Source: an uncultured Eggerthellaceae bacterium (GTDB lineage: Bacteria; Actinomycetota; Coriobacteriia; Coriobacteriales; Eggerthellaceae). From it: a stretch of DNA of 64,000 bases. The position numbers and the translations under genes are program-made. The first letter of the stretch is position 1. Each line of letters starts with the position of its first letter. Location of the stretch: contig CALUHI010000010.1 in NCBI GenBank assembly GCA_944320405.1, positions 186,001-250,000 on the forward strand, read 5' to 3'. This document shows positions 51,325 through 59,512 of the stretch, one piece after another. Under the pieces are notes generated by a model. The model made no database searches. It saw nothing but the letters and a program-made list of their open reading frames with translations, and was not told the DNA's origin.

Positions 51325-52995
51325 CTATTTGGAAGCTCCCACAAGCTCGGCTGCCATCTCGCGCAGCTTGAACTTCTGCACCTTCATCGAAGGCGTCATC
51401 GGGAAGTCGTCCACAAAGAAAACGCGCTTGGGAACCTTATAGCGTGCAATGCGCGGGATGGCCCACTCGCGGATGCTCTGCTCGGTCATCTCGCCATCGT
51501 ATTCAGGACGCTTGCGAATAAACGCAACCACGATTTCGCCGAGGCGGGCGTCCGGCGCGCCAACCACCTGGGCGTCCAAGACGCCGGGGTGCGTCAGCAG
51601 GAAGTTCTCGATCTCGAGCGGGTAGATGTTCTCGCCGCCGCGGATGATCATGTCCTTCACGCGGCCGGTCACGCGGTAGTAGCCGTCCTCGTCCACCATG
51701 CCCAGGTCGCCGGAATGCAGGTAGCCTTCCTCGTCGATGACCTTGGCGGTTTCTTCGGGCATCTTGTAGTAGCCCTTCATGACGTTGTAGCCCTTGCAGC
51801 AGAACTCTCCGATGACGCCGTCCGGGCAGGGCTCGTTGGTCTCCGGGTCGAGGATGACCGTGTCCACTCCCTGAAGCCTCTTACCGACGGACGAGCACTT
51901 CTTCTCGATGGAGGGCTCGTCGTAGGTGGTCTGGGTCATACCGGGGGATGCCTCCGTGAGGCCGTAGACGATGGTAATCTCCTTCATGTTCATCTTGTCG
52001 ACGACCTCCTCCATGGTCTTGATCGGGCAGGGCGATCCCGCCATGATGCCGGTCCTCAGGGAGGAGAAGTCGAACTTGTCGAACAGCTTGTTGTTCAGGA
52101 TGCTGATGAACATTGTGGGGACTCCGTAGACGGCCGTGCACCTCTCGGTCTCTATGGTCGTCATGACCTTGATGGGGTCGAACACCTCCACGAAGCACAT
52201 CGTGACGCCGTGGTTGATGCATGCCATCACGCCGAGGACGCATCCGAAGCAGTGGAACAGCGGGACGTTGAGGCAAAGGCGGTCCGTGGGGCCGTAGTTC
52301 ATGTTGGCTCCCAGCCAGTACCCGTCGTTGGCTATGTTGAAGTGGGTGAGCATGACGCCCTTGGGGAACCCGGTCGTCCCGGAGGTGTACTGCATCATGG
52401 TGACGTCGTGTACGTCCACGGAGTCCTTCCTCTCCTGGTACTCCTCGTCGGATGTCTGGCACGCCAGCGACTTGACCTCGTTCATCGAGTACATCCCGCG
52501 GTGCTTCTCGGGACCGAGGTGCACAACCCTCCTGAGGTGGGGGTACTTCTCGCTGTGGAAGCTGTCCCTGGGCTGCGTCTTCAGCTCCGGGACCAGGTCG
52601 TACACCGTCTGGACGTAGTCCACGTCCCTGACGCCGTCGATGAGGAACAGGTTCTCCATGTCGGACTGCCTGAGGACGTAGTCGAGCTCGGCGCTCCTGT
52701 AGTTGGTGTTGATCGTGAGCATGATCGCACCGATCTTCGCGGTCGCGAACATGAGCGTGATCCAGTCTGGGACGTTGGTGGCCCACACGGCGACCTTCTC
52801 GCCCTTCTGGATTCCCATTGCCATCATGCCCTTGGCGACGCGGTCGACCTCGATCCCCCACTCCCTCCAGGACAGGCGGATGTCCCTGTCCACGTAGACG
52901 ATGGCGTCGTTGTCGGGGTGGTTCCTGATGCATTTGTCCAGCAGGTCGCCGAGCCTCTCGTCGCTGGTGATGTTCTTCCTGGGTATGCACACCAT
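51325..52995 (-). CDS. AMP-forming acyl-CoA synthetase, hybrid archaeal 5' / bacterial 3' gene
   Basis: A 556-residue adenylate-forming ligase (ANL superfamily, medium/long-chain acyl-CoA synthetase branch) that activates a carboxylic acid with ATP and joins it to CoA. Core motifs: A3 YTSGTTGFPKGVML, A5 YGLTEASPGM, A7 YLHSGDLG, A8 GRVKDMIIRGGENIYPLEIE and A10 with Lys in MKVQKFKLRE. The frame is open throughout, but codon use changes inside it. From the start to near 51876 arginine codons are mostly AGG and Gly is mixed. From about 51690 to the stop arginine is CGC/CGT and Gly almost only GGC. The 5' part belongs to the archaeal operon, the 3' part to the bacterium. Confidence 0.85.
   Translation of the reverse strand: MVCIPRKNITSDERLGDLLDKCIRNHPDNDAIVYVDRDIRLSWREWGIEVDRVAKGMMAMGIQKGEKVAVWATNVPDWITLMFATAKIGAIMLTINTNYRSAELDYVLRQSDMENLFLIDGVRDVDYVQTVYDLVPELKTQPRDSFHSEKYPHLRRVVHLGPEKHRGMYSMNEVKSLACQTSDEEYQERKDSVDVHDVTMMQYTSGTTGFPKGVMLTHFNIANDGYWLGANMNYGPTDRLCLNVPLFHCFGCVLGVMACINHGVTMCFVEVFDPIKVMTTIETERCTAVYGVPTMFISILNNKLFDKFDFSSLRTGIMAGSPCPIKTMEEVVDKMNMKEITIVYGLTEASPGMTQTTYDEPSIEKKCSSVGKRLQGVDTVILDPETNEPCPDGVIGEFCCKGYNVMKGYYKMPEETAKVIDEEGYLHSGDLGMVDEDGYYRVTGRVKDMIIRGGENIYPLEIENFLLTHPGVLDAQVVGAPDARLGEIVVAFIRKRPEYDGEMTEQSIREWAIPRIARYKVPKRVFFVDDFPMTPSMKVQKFKLREMAAELVGASK
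51745..51880. other. junction zone between bacterial and archaeal sequence
   Basis: The last archaeal-style codon is an AGG Arg at about 51876, and the first clearly bacterial codons (GAA-GAA in PEETAKV, then CGC Arg at about 51690) follow. Between these the encoded protein is highly conserved in the family (GYNVMKGYYKMPEE), the kind of segment where two homologous genes could be joined by an assembler or by recombination. No repeat, insertion sequence or stop codon marks the point. Confidence 0.75.
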
Positions 52996-53004
52996 GGAAT
53001 CGCC

Positions 53005-53559
53005 TCAGAACGGGGTGTAGAGGACCGCGTAGATCTCGGCGGGCCCGTCGATGGCGCCGATGTAGTGGGGGACGACGGAGTTGTAGTAGACGGTGTCGCC
53101 CTCCTCGATGATCGTCTCCTCCTTGCCGTACTTGACCAGAATCTTGCCGGAGACGACGATGATGAACTCCTCTCCCTCGTGGGACGAGGTCTTGTGGACG
53201 ACGTCGGGCTCGATCCTGATGAACATGGGCTCCATGTGCCTGTCGGTCTTCCCCTTCCCAAGGGGGAAGTAGTGGTACTGGCCGTCGGCGGCCCTGGAGG
53301 AGGTCTCCTCGATCCTGTCCTTCCTCTTCACGACTATGGGGTCGGGCTGGAACTGGTCGTCCATGAACGTGCCCACCCTCTGTCCGAGGGCGCGGGACAG
53401 TTTGATGATGGTTCCGATAGGGGGGTAGATGCGGCCCTCCTCGACGTCCTTCAGGTATCCGACGTCGAGTCCGGTGTTGGTCGCCAGCTGCTCCTGGGTG
53501 AGGCCGAGCCCCTCTCTGTATTTCATGACCCTCTTGCCGAGTTTGTTCATGTCTGTCAT
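53005..53559 (-). CDS. XRE-family regulator with cupin domain (archaeal)
   Basis: A 184-residue regulator. The N-terminal helix-turn-helix (MKYREGLGLTQEQLATNTGLDVGYLKDVEEGR) is followed by a C-terminal cupin barrel (SHEGEEFIIVVSGKILVKYGKEE with EEGDTVYYNSVVPHYI), which could bind a small ligand such as the acid handled by the neighbouring synthetase. It is 9 nt upstream of the acyl-CoA synthetase start and 47 nt downstream of the alpha/beta hydrolase, so the three genes form one minus-strand unit. An extra TATA-like TAAATAT complement at 53592-53598 may give it a promoter of its own. Confidence 0.88.
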   Translation of the reverse strand: MTDMNKLGKRVMKYREGLGLTQEQLATNTGLDVGYLKDVEEGRIYPPIGTIIKLSRALGQRVGTFMDDQFQPDPIVVKRKDRIEETSSRAADGQYHYFPLGKGKTDRHMEPMFIRIEPDVVHKTSSHEGEEFIIVVSGKILVKYGKEETIIEEGDTVYYNSVVPHYIGAIDGPAEIYAVLYTPF

Positions 53560-53606
53560 TGTCTTTCCTCCTCTCTTTGTCGTGTGAATCCTAAATATGA
53601 CGTCCC

Positions 53607-54389
53607 TCAGCAGTCGTTGGCCCTGATGTGCTCCATGAACTCCCTCGAGTAGAGGTCGGTCCTTATGATGTGGCCGACGTCGGGGATCCTCATGACCTTG
53701 CACCCGGGTATCCTGTCCGAGATGTAGTCGCCGAGCTTGGGCTCCACCATGATGTCGCTGAGCCCGTGGATGGACAGCGTGGGGACGCTGATGTTGCACA
53801 CGGTCTCGCGGGTGTCGAACTCGTCAAGAGCGCCCATCTGATCCTTCAGGCCGTGGGGGTCCAGGTTCTTCAGGGACCTCACGGGCCTTCCCTTCGCCTC
53901 GTGATCGGCGAAGAAGTTCTCGGTGAAGCAGAACGCGTTGGTCATCATGCTTATGTACTCGGGGTCCGCACCCTTCAGGGCGCAGTCCACGATCCCGTTC
54001 ATAAAGTAGCTGGACCTAGCAGGTCTGTACGGGTAGGCGGACACCAGTGTCAGCGATTTGAGCCTCTCCGGGTGCTGGAGAGCGAACTCCTGCGCGATGT
54101 GGGCGCCCATCGACCATCCGAGCATGTGCGCCTTGAACACATGGAGGTGGTCCATCAGCGCCAGGACGTCATCCACGAAATCCTGCTTCCTGATCCCGTT
54201 CCCGGGGTACCTCGTCAGTCCGGCTCCCCTGTTGTCGAAGGTAATCACCCTGTACTTCGAGGACAGCTCGGGTATCATCTGTTTGAAGAAGGAGGTGTCT
54301 CCGGAGAATCCGTTGATGAGTACGACGGGGTTCCCCTCCCCCTCCTCGTGGTAATGCATCTCGATTCCGTTGATGTTTGCGAATGGCAT
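53607..54389 (-). CDS. alpha/beta-fold hydrolase (archaeal)
   Basis: A 260-residue serine hydrolase. The oxyanion region is VVLINGFSGDTSFF, the nucleophile elbow GWSMGAHIAQEFAL has Ser, the acid residue is probably the Asp in HGLSDIMVEP, and the base is the His in PDVGHIIRTDL. It resembles esterases or thioesterases of the 3-oxoadipate enol-lactonase group. It starts the operon with the XRE-cupin regulator and the acyl-CoA synthetase, so it may release the carboxylic acid that the synthetase activates; this is inference. A TATA box (54414-54421) is centred about 28 nt before the ATG. Confidence 0.85.
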   Translation of the reverse strand: MPFANINGIEMHYHEEGEGNPVVLINGFSGDTSFFKQMIPELSSKYRVITFDNRGAGLTRYPGNGIRKQDFVDDVLALMDHLHVFKAHMLGWSMGAHIAQEFALQHPERLKSLTLVSAYPYRPARSSYFMNGIVDCALKGADPEYISMMTNAFCFTENFFADHEAKGRPVRSLKNLDPHGLKDQMGALDEFDTRETVCNISVPTLSIHGLSDIMVEPKLGDYISDRIPGCKVMRIPDVGHIIRTDLYSREFMEHIRANDC

Positions 54390-54421
54390 TTGTTTGTCGC
54401 TAACCTGCCGGGATAGATAAA

Positions 54422-54763
54422 CGTTGGCTTCGACCGGGATGTGCCAGCCAAAACGACCGCGGGCGGAGCCAGACGTCGAGCATCCGGGCTTATGGGCGCC
54501 AAGGCCCGACTGATGTTACCCGATGGGATAACGCCAGTGCGGGATCCCGCTCTCCTGCGACGATGCCGTATTCCGTTCGGAATGCTCCTCTATCAGGAAT
54601 ATTCGCGGATTCCGTCCTTCCAGGTGGACCGTCGTTCAGTCCTGGACGACAGGGATAGACGGATGTACGTCCGAGAGGCTCCGGACGGGACCGATGGACA
54701 TGCATCCGACTCCTACGCAATCAAACCAACATCCTGCGGAATTCGTCCTTAGATGTTGAAATC
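54422..54763. other. archaeal intergenic region without supported genes
   Basis: About 340 bp between divergent transcripts. Open frames on both strands lack homology and do not share the codon bias of the neighbours. I see no tRNA, repeat or CRISPR. A non-coding RNA cannot be excluded. Confidence 0.4.
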
Positions 54764-54771
54764 TTTAAATA
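54764..54771 (+). promoter_or_regulatory. archaeal TATA box, leaderless promoter
   Basis: TTTAAATA is preceded by GAAATC, a plausible BRE. It is centred 27 nt before the ATG at 54795, so the transcript should start at or next to the start codon. Confidence 0.7.
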
Positions 54772-54794
54772 GGGTACCTATTTTTCCCGTTTTC

Positions 54795-55073
54795 ATGCCT
54801 AAGGTCGTGTACAGAGTCACTATGGACGGCGGCGAACCTGAAGACATCGTGCTTTTTCGCCCCGACCCCCAGAAGGTCATAACGTCATGGGCGCTGGCCC
54901 ACGGTTACAAGCCGGGCGACTGCAAGACATCCGCGTTCATCCACCGTTCGGAGTTCGAATGGGACTACGCTCCGCGCAAGGGCGGCTTCTTCTCGGAACG
55001 CGAGCATCACATCTGCAAGGCAGTAAGGATAGACGGCGGGACCAACATAAGCGAGTTCAGCGGGAGGAGCTGA
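54795..55073 (+). CDS. small archaeal protein of unknown function
   Basis: A 92-residue protein I do not recognise. It has a mixed strand/helix sequence with YRVTMDGGEPEDIV at the N-terminus and a C-terminal ERE-HHICKAVRIDGG stretch with two adjacent His and a Cys; another Cys lies at about residue 50. A strong TATA box sits at the right distance upstream. Codon use matches the archaeal genes. The stop codon lies inside a palindrome (55062-55082), before the convergent tgtA gene. Confidence 0.75.
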   Translation: MPKVVYRVTMDGGEPEDIVLFRPDPQKVITSWALAHGYKPGDCKTSAFIHRSEFEWDYAPRKGGFFSEREHHICKAVRIDGGTNISEFSGRS

Positions 55074-55082
55074 GCTCCTCCC
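55062..55082. terminator. palindrome spanning the stop codon, between convergent genes
   Basis: GGGAGGAGCT and AGCTCCTCCC flank a single G; the TGA stop of the plus-strand gene lies within the hairpin. There is no T-run, so termination is uncertain. Confidence 0.35.
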
Positions 55083-55086
55083 TCAA

Positions 55087-57018
55087 TCACTCGTCGTCCG
55101 ATCCGGACCTGACCTTCACGGCCATACCCTTCCTCATCTGCCTCATCTCGGACTCCACGAGGAAAGCACGGCCGGTCGCGATGGGCTTGTCGTCCTTGTC
55201 TGTGACGATGACCTCCTCCATGGGCCTGATCTCCGGATCGCAGGATAGGACGAACTGGCAGAACACGTTCTTCCCCTCGGAGACGAACGGGACCGCGTCG
55301 TCCGAGACGGCCACCCTCATGTGTGGAGCGGGGACTGCCGAGACGATCCTCTTGGCGCCCTCCATCCTGAGGGTGTACATCCCGTCGCCTGCGCGCATGG
55401 ACAGAACGTGCTCCCCGTCCGAGATCACGTTCCTGATCTTCCCGGTCTTCCTGCTGGTGACGAGCTCCACGGGCTCCCTGAACAGGGCGTCCGCGGCCTC
55501 GATACCGAACTGGTACCTGGCGACGGCCTTTGCCCTGATCTTGTCGGCGTCGAACTCCTCCGTGCCGTCGTCCGGGACCTTGTCCCCCTCGACGACGGTC
55601 TCGAATCCGACCTTCTGGAGGAACAGGAACGTCAGTCTTTCGGACTCGGTCTCCGTCTCCGCGTCGGGGATCGACGGGAAGAGCGACTGTGCAAGGGGGT
55701 ACATCTCGTCGAGCTCCGCCGGGACCGGGCCCCAGGGGGAGACCACGATCGGCGTGTAGCCGGCGCGTCTGGCCTTGGCGAACTGCTCCGCGTAGGGGCG
55801 GCTGTAGGGCTTGCCCTGCGTGTCCTCGAAGAGCGCGGCCCTGCGTGTGGGCGGGACGTACCTGGTGCCGATCCTGTCAAGGTACCTCTTGTAGACAGGC
55901 CTGTTCCTGCTCTCGGGGCCCGTATAGAAGACGGCCCCCTCTCTGCTGATGGGGTCGTAGAGTTCCATCTGGCCCTGGTACTCCCTGAGTCTCCTGAGAC
56001 CGTCCAGCAGAGCGGGGTGTGACCTGCACCTGATCTCGGCGAGTTCCCAGAGCCTGCCCTCCCTGAGGTACCTCCTGACCGTCGCCAGCTCCTCCGTTAT
56101 CTGATAGAGGTTGTGCTCGGCGATGAGCTTGCTGCGCTTGCTCTTGTCCATCCTCCTGAGCTCCTCGATCGTGATCCCGCGGCAGGCGGGGCAGTTGCAG
56201 TCGAGGGACTGCATGTCCTGGAGGCGGTGGGTGCCGGTGACGTCCATGAGACGGTCGTCGCGGGCGTAGAGGGCGTAGGATGCCGAGTCGAAGAGGTCGC
56301 ATCCCATCAGGGTGGCGAGTGCCAGCAGCATCGGGTGCCCGCATCCGAAGAGGTGGACGGGACGGCTGGGGTTGAGCCCCTTCTTGGACGCCATGACGAC
56401 GTCCACGAGCTCGGCGTAGCGGTACTGCTCCATGAGGGGGACGACTCCGCCGATGGGGTGGACGTCCACGTCCATGGGGGCCATCGCCGAGGCGCTGTAC
56501 TCCCTGAGGTCGGTGTAGACCGAGCCCTGTACGACGCCGTTGATCATCATGTCCCCTTTCATCCCGCAGGCCTGCTCGGTGCGCTCGAGGGTGGTCTCAA
56601 GGGACCTCTTGGTCTTCTCGTGGGACCAGTCGGGCTCGGTGAATATGTCCAGGACGGTCCCGATGTCCGTTCCGATGGACTTCTGGAACTCGACTATCTC
56701 CTCGTTGGTGACCTCCACCTCGCCGTACATGTGGCTCTGGAAGGTGCCGGAGTCTGTCATGATGACGCCAGGGAAGTCGAGGAGCTCGTGCAGGCCCTTC
56801 TCCTGGGCCTCCTCCTTGAGCTTGGGGGTGTTGCGTATGATGTACGAGTTCGTGATGAGGGCGCGGAACCCGAACCTGTCGTAGAGCTCCCTGGGCTCCA
56901 CGGTGCGGATCTTGGGGTTGACGACAGGCAGGAGCGCAGGCGTCTCCATGGTCCTGCCGGATTTAGTGGTGAATTTTCCTATCCTCGCGAGTCCGTCCCT
57001 TCTGATGATCTCGAACAT
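55087..57018 (-). CDS. tgtA: archaeosine tRNA-guanine transglycosylase
   Basis: A 643-residue enzyme that swaps G15 of archaeal tRNAs for preQ0 on the way to archaeosine. The TIM-barrel domain has ALLPVVNPKIRTVEP, MTDSGTFQSHMYGEVEV with the active-site Asp, the nucleophile region GGVVPLMEQYRYAELV, HLFGCGHP, FDSASYALYARD, and the zinc site LDCNCPACRGIT. Long C-terminal domains end in a PUA domain (about 560-640, RMEGAKRIV and ATGRAF). This gene is found only in Archaea, supporting the assignment of this part of the window. TTTTTATAT at 57041-57050 is centred about 27 nt upstream of the start. Confidence 0.95.
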   Translation of the reverse strand: MFEIIRRDGLARIGKFTTKSGRTMETPALLPVVNPKIRTVEPRELYDRFGFRALITNSYIIRNTPKLKEEAQEKGLHELLDFPGVIMTDSGTFQSHMYGEVEVTNEEIVEFQKSIGTDIGTVLDIFTEPDWSHEKTKRSLETTLERTEQACGMKGDMMINGVVQGSVYTDLREYSASAMAPMDVDVHPIGGVVPLMEQYRYAELVDVVMASKKGLNPSRPVHLFGCGHPMLLALATLMGCDLFDSASYALYARDDRLMDVTGTHRLQDMQSLDCNCPACRGITIEELRRMDKSKRSKLIAEHNLYQITEELATVRRYLREGRLWELAEIRCRSHPALLDGLRRLREYQGQMELYDPISREGAVFYTGPESRNRPVYKRYLDRIGTRYVPPTRRAALFEDTQGKPYSRPYAEQFAKARRAGYTPIVVSPWGPVPAELDEMYPLAQSLFPSIPDAETETESERLTFLFLQKVGFETVVEGDKVPDDGTEEFDADKIRAKAVARYQFGIEAADALFREPVELVTSRKTGKIRNVISDGEHVLSMRAGDGMYTLRMEGAKRIVSAVPAPHMRVAVSDDAVPFVSEGKNVFCQFVLSCDPEIRPMEEVIVTDKDDKPIATGRAFLVESEMRQMRKGMAVKVRSGSDDE

Positions 57019-57040
57019 TGGAGGTGGGATACGTAGGGGT

Positions 57041-57050
57041 GATATAAAAA
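57041..57050 (-). promoter_or_regulatory. archaeal TATA box of tgtA
   Basis: On the minus strand CTTTTTATATC lies about 27 nt before the tgtA ATG, giving a leaderless or nearly leaderless transcript. Confidence 0.6.
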
Positions 57051-57079
57051 GAAGGGATGGGGCCGCCGCCCCGTTTGCA

Positions 57080-57487
57080 TCACTCGATTAGGTCGATCTT
57101 GTTCTTGTTGCAGTCGGCGTACACCTTGGCGATGGCGTTCTTCATGATGGTGTCGGGGACGTCCTCGACGTACTCCCTCTTCCAGTCGAGGGTGGGCCTT
57201 CCGAACTTGACCATGCCGGGTTTGCCGAGGTCGCAGGACTCCTCTGCATCGAGCATCTTGATCTCGAGTCCCTCGATGATCTCGGGGATGGTCCTGCCGT
57301 TGATGTACACCTCGCTCTTCCCCTCATCGACGAGGGTGTCGGTGAATTTGCACGAGATGTCGGCCATCTGCATCTCGAAGATCAGGTCCTTGATGTACGA
57401 GGCCATCACGGCGTTGGTCCTCCTGCGGATGGTCGGGTCGTCCGGGTCCTGGGAGGTGTGCCTGTACTCGATGTCGATCATAGCCAT
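57080..57487 (-). CDS. small archaeal protein, DUF2703-like
   Basis: A 135-residue protein. The pattern IDIEYRHT, then a helix, then ISCKFTDTLVDEGKSEVYINGRTIPEIIEGLEIKMLDAEESC resembles the thioredoxin-like DUF2703 family, in which a short CxxC motif normally follows the first strand. Here that position reads DPTIRRR, with no cysteines, although two other Cys remain near residues 50 and 90. Function is unknown. A TATA box (57511-57518) is centred about 27 nt before the ATG. A second ATG two codons later is also possible. Confidence 0.6.
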   Translation of the reverse strand: MAMIDIEYRHTSQDPDDPTIRRRTNAVMASYIKDLIFEMQMADISCKFTDTLVDEGKSEVYINGRTIPEIIEGLEIKMLDAEESCDLGKPGMVKFGRPTLDWKREYVEDVPDTIMKNAIAKVYADCNKNKIDLIE

Positions 57488-57510
57488 GGTGAAGGGGAAT
57501 GTAACGACGT

Positions 57511-57518
57511 TAAATATA
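57511..57518 (-). promoter_or_regulatory. archaeal TATA box
   Basis: TATATTTA on the minus strand, centred about 27 nt upstream of the ATG at 57487. Confidence 0.6.
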
Positions 57519-57574
57519 CTTGACGCAAGCATCCGCACATCTTGTTTATCAAACATCATCGGATACGCCGTGCC

Positions 57575-59497
57575 ATGAGGCCCTTCCACGCCGCGATCGT
57601 CGTCATAGCAGCGATACTCCTTGTCGCAGCCGGTGCGACGTATCTTCTCACGCAGGACGACGGGTGGTCCATAACATATGAGACTGACGGAGGGACGCTT
57701 CCCGACGGGGCGCCCGTATCGTATCACGAGGGGGATTCGTTCGCGCTCCCTGTGCCGACGAGGGACGGGTACGTGTTCATGGGCTGGAGCACCTCTCAGG
57801 GCTCTTCGGACACGGTGGAGGCCGTGGAGGGGCTGTCCGGGGACATCGTCCTGTACGCCTCTTGGATCGAGGCCGTCGAGCACAGCATAGAGTACGTCCT
57901 CGACGGGGGGACGCTGCCGGAGGGGAGCGTCCGCACGTTCATAGGCGGGGTCGGGGCGGTGCTCCCCATACCCGAGAGGGAGGGCATGGTCTTCGCAGGA
58001 TGGTTCGAGGATCCGGATTTCACGACCCCCGTCGTCGTCCTGGGGAGGGATGTCCTGGAGGACGTCACGGTCTACGCCTGCTGGGACGAGGAGGTCCCGA
58101 CAGGGACGGGATACGTCTGGGAGGTCTCCGGCGAGTACTACAACGGGGACATCCGTCACACCGTGGAGGGCACGGTCCGGGAGGAGGTCCTGGCCGAGAG
58201 GGACGGGGCATACTACATCCAGACGACGTCCGACCTGACATACACATGGCCGACCGGATCGACTACGGACGACAGCGTCAGGGGACGCTGGAGCGACGGT
58301 ACCGGCGAGACCCTGACGTACGTCGGCATCGGGGAGGCCGGAGGATACACCTGCACCGTCTGGGAGTCCGAGGACGGCACCCGCTACTGGCTGTACCACC
58401 TCACGCTGCAGGTCCGCGCCGAGGTCGACGACGGCACGACGCACATTGTCCACCAGCTGGCGGAGGTGTATACCTTCGAGCCCGAGACGTCATTCGTCCC
58501 GGACGTCTCCGCCGAGTATCCGCTGCAGGTCCGCGGCGCCGGGACGGTGTCGATAGGGGACAGGCTGGAGTTGACCGCGGTCGGCGAAGGGTTCACCGGG
58601 TGGTACTCCGGCGGCGAGCTGGTCACGACCGAGAGGACCCTCGTCGTGGACAGGGTCGATCCCACATGCAGCTACGAGGCCAGGTCCTCCGACGGCTACA
58701 CCGTCCTGGACCAGGTCGAGGTGGGACTCGGGGACCTGGGATTCGCCGATGGGTCAGTCATCACCGACTGGGACGGGAACGTCGTGACGGGATACGGGTC
58801 GCTGGAGCCGGGATACTACGTCGTCACCGACGCCACGGGAGATGTCACCAGGTACCTGGAGTTCTTCATCGAGGATGCCAGGGTGTTCGATCACACATGG
58901 ACGTTCGGAGGCGTCACGTACACCATACGGCTGGACATGCTGTACAGCGACGTCTTCTGGTACACATATTCCGACCCCTACGGCAACATCCGCCTGTCGC
59001 TGACCGATCCGGCCTATGTGTCGAACTACCACACCGTCGACGACGGGACCCTTCTCGAACTGATGGGGATGCTCTCCGCCTACGGCTCCGGCATGGACCG
59101 CACGGAGTTCGCCGGGTTCGTCCTGTCCTTCGTGCAGACGTTACCGTACGTGACGGACGAGGACTCCGTCGGGGAGAGGGAGTACTGGAAGTACCCCCTG
59201 GAGACGCTCTGGGACGGTGGAGGCGACTGCGAGGACTCTACCATCCTCTACGACACGCTGATGCTCATGGCCGGATACGATGTCGCCTTCGTGCTCTTCC
59301 AGGACCATGCGATGTCCGCCGTGTCTGTGGATGTCGACGGCCACTCCCTGACCAGGGACGGTATAGTCTACGTGTTCTGCGAGACGACGACCGTGTCCGA
59401 GATCGGGCTGACCTCGAAGGGCCACACGGAGGACGACGTCTACTACTGGTGCCCGGTGGTCGTGGGCTCCGGGACGGACACCGATAAAAATCCGTGA
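57575..59497 (+). CDS. large surface protein with InlB-type repeats and a transglutaminase-like domain (archaeal)
   Basis: A 640-residue secreted, probably membrane-anchored protein. An N-terminal hydrophobic helix (AAIVVIAAILLVAAGATYLL) serves as signal anchor. Two Listeria-Bacteroides (InlB B) repeats follow, each with a GGTLP strand and a closing GWS or GWF (YVFMGWS at about 70; MVFAGWFEDPDF at about 145); a third partial repeat lies near 345 (GFTGWYSGGE). The C-terminal part is transglutaminase-like, with Cys552 in GDCEDSTILYDTLML and His578 in FQDHAMSAV. Such adhesin-like proteins are abundant in gut methanogens. TTTATCAAA at 57545-57553 is centred 26 nt before the ATG. Confidence 0.75.
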   Translation: MRPFHAAIVVIAAILLVAAGATYLLTQDDGWSITYETDGGTLPDGAPVSYHEGDSFALPVPTRDGYVFMGWSTSQGSSDTVEAVEGLSGDIVLYASWIEAVEHSIEYVLDGGTLPEGSVRTFIGGVGAVLPIPEREGMVFAGWFEDPDFTTPVVVLGRDVLEDVTVYACWDEEVPTGTGYVWEVSGEYYNGDIRHTVEGTVREEVLAERDGAYYIQTTSDLTYTWPTGSTTDDSVRGRWSDGTGETLTYVGIGEAGGYTCTVWESEDGTRYWLYHLTLQVRAEVDDGTTHIVHQLAEVYTFEPETSFVPDVSAEYPLQVRGAGTVSIGDRLELTAVGEGFTGWYSGGELVTTERTLVVDRVDPTCSYEARSSDGYTVLDQVEVGLGDLGFADGSVITDWDGNVVTGYGSLEPGYYVVTDATGDVTRYLEFFIEDARVFDHTWTFGGVTYTIRLDMLYSDVFWYTYSDPYGNIRLSLTDPAYVSNYHTVDDGTLLELMGMLSAYGSGMDRTEFAGFVLSFVQTLPYVTDEDSVGEREYWKYPLETLWDGGGDCEDSTILYDTLMLMAGYDVAFVLFQDHAMSAVSVDVDGHSLTRDGIVYVFCETTTVSEIGLTSKGHTEDDVYYWCPVVVGSGTDTDKNP

Positions 59498-59512
59498 TGA
59501 CTTCACCGGTGC

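Noticed and set aside
54441-54752. A 103-residue plus-strand frame in the archaeal intergenic space
   Set aside because: No homology, no TATA box at a leaderless distance and codon use unlike the neighbours.
57080-58453. A 457-residue minus-strand protein overlapping the InlB-repeat gene
   Set aside because: Only the last 135 residues have archaeal codon bias of the minus strand and a TATA box; the rest is antisense to the InlB-repeat gene.
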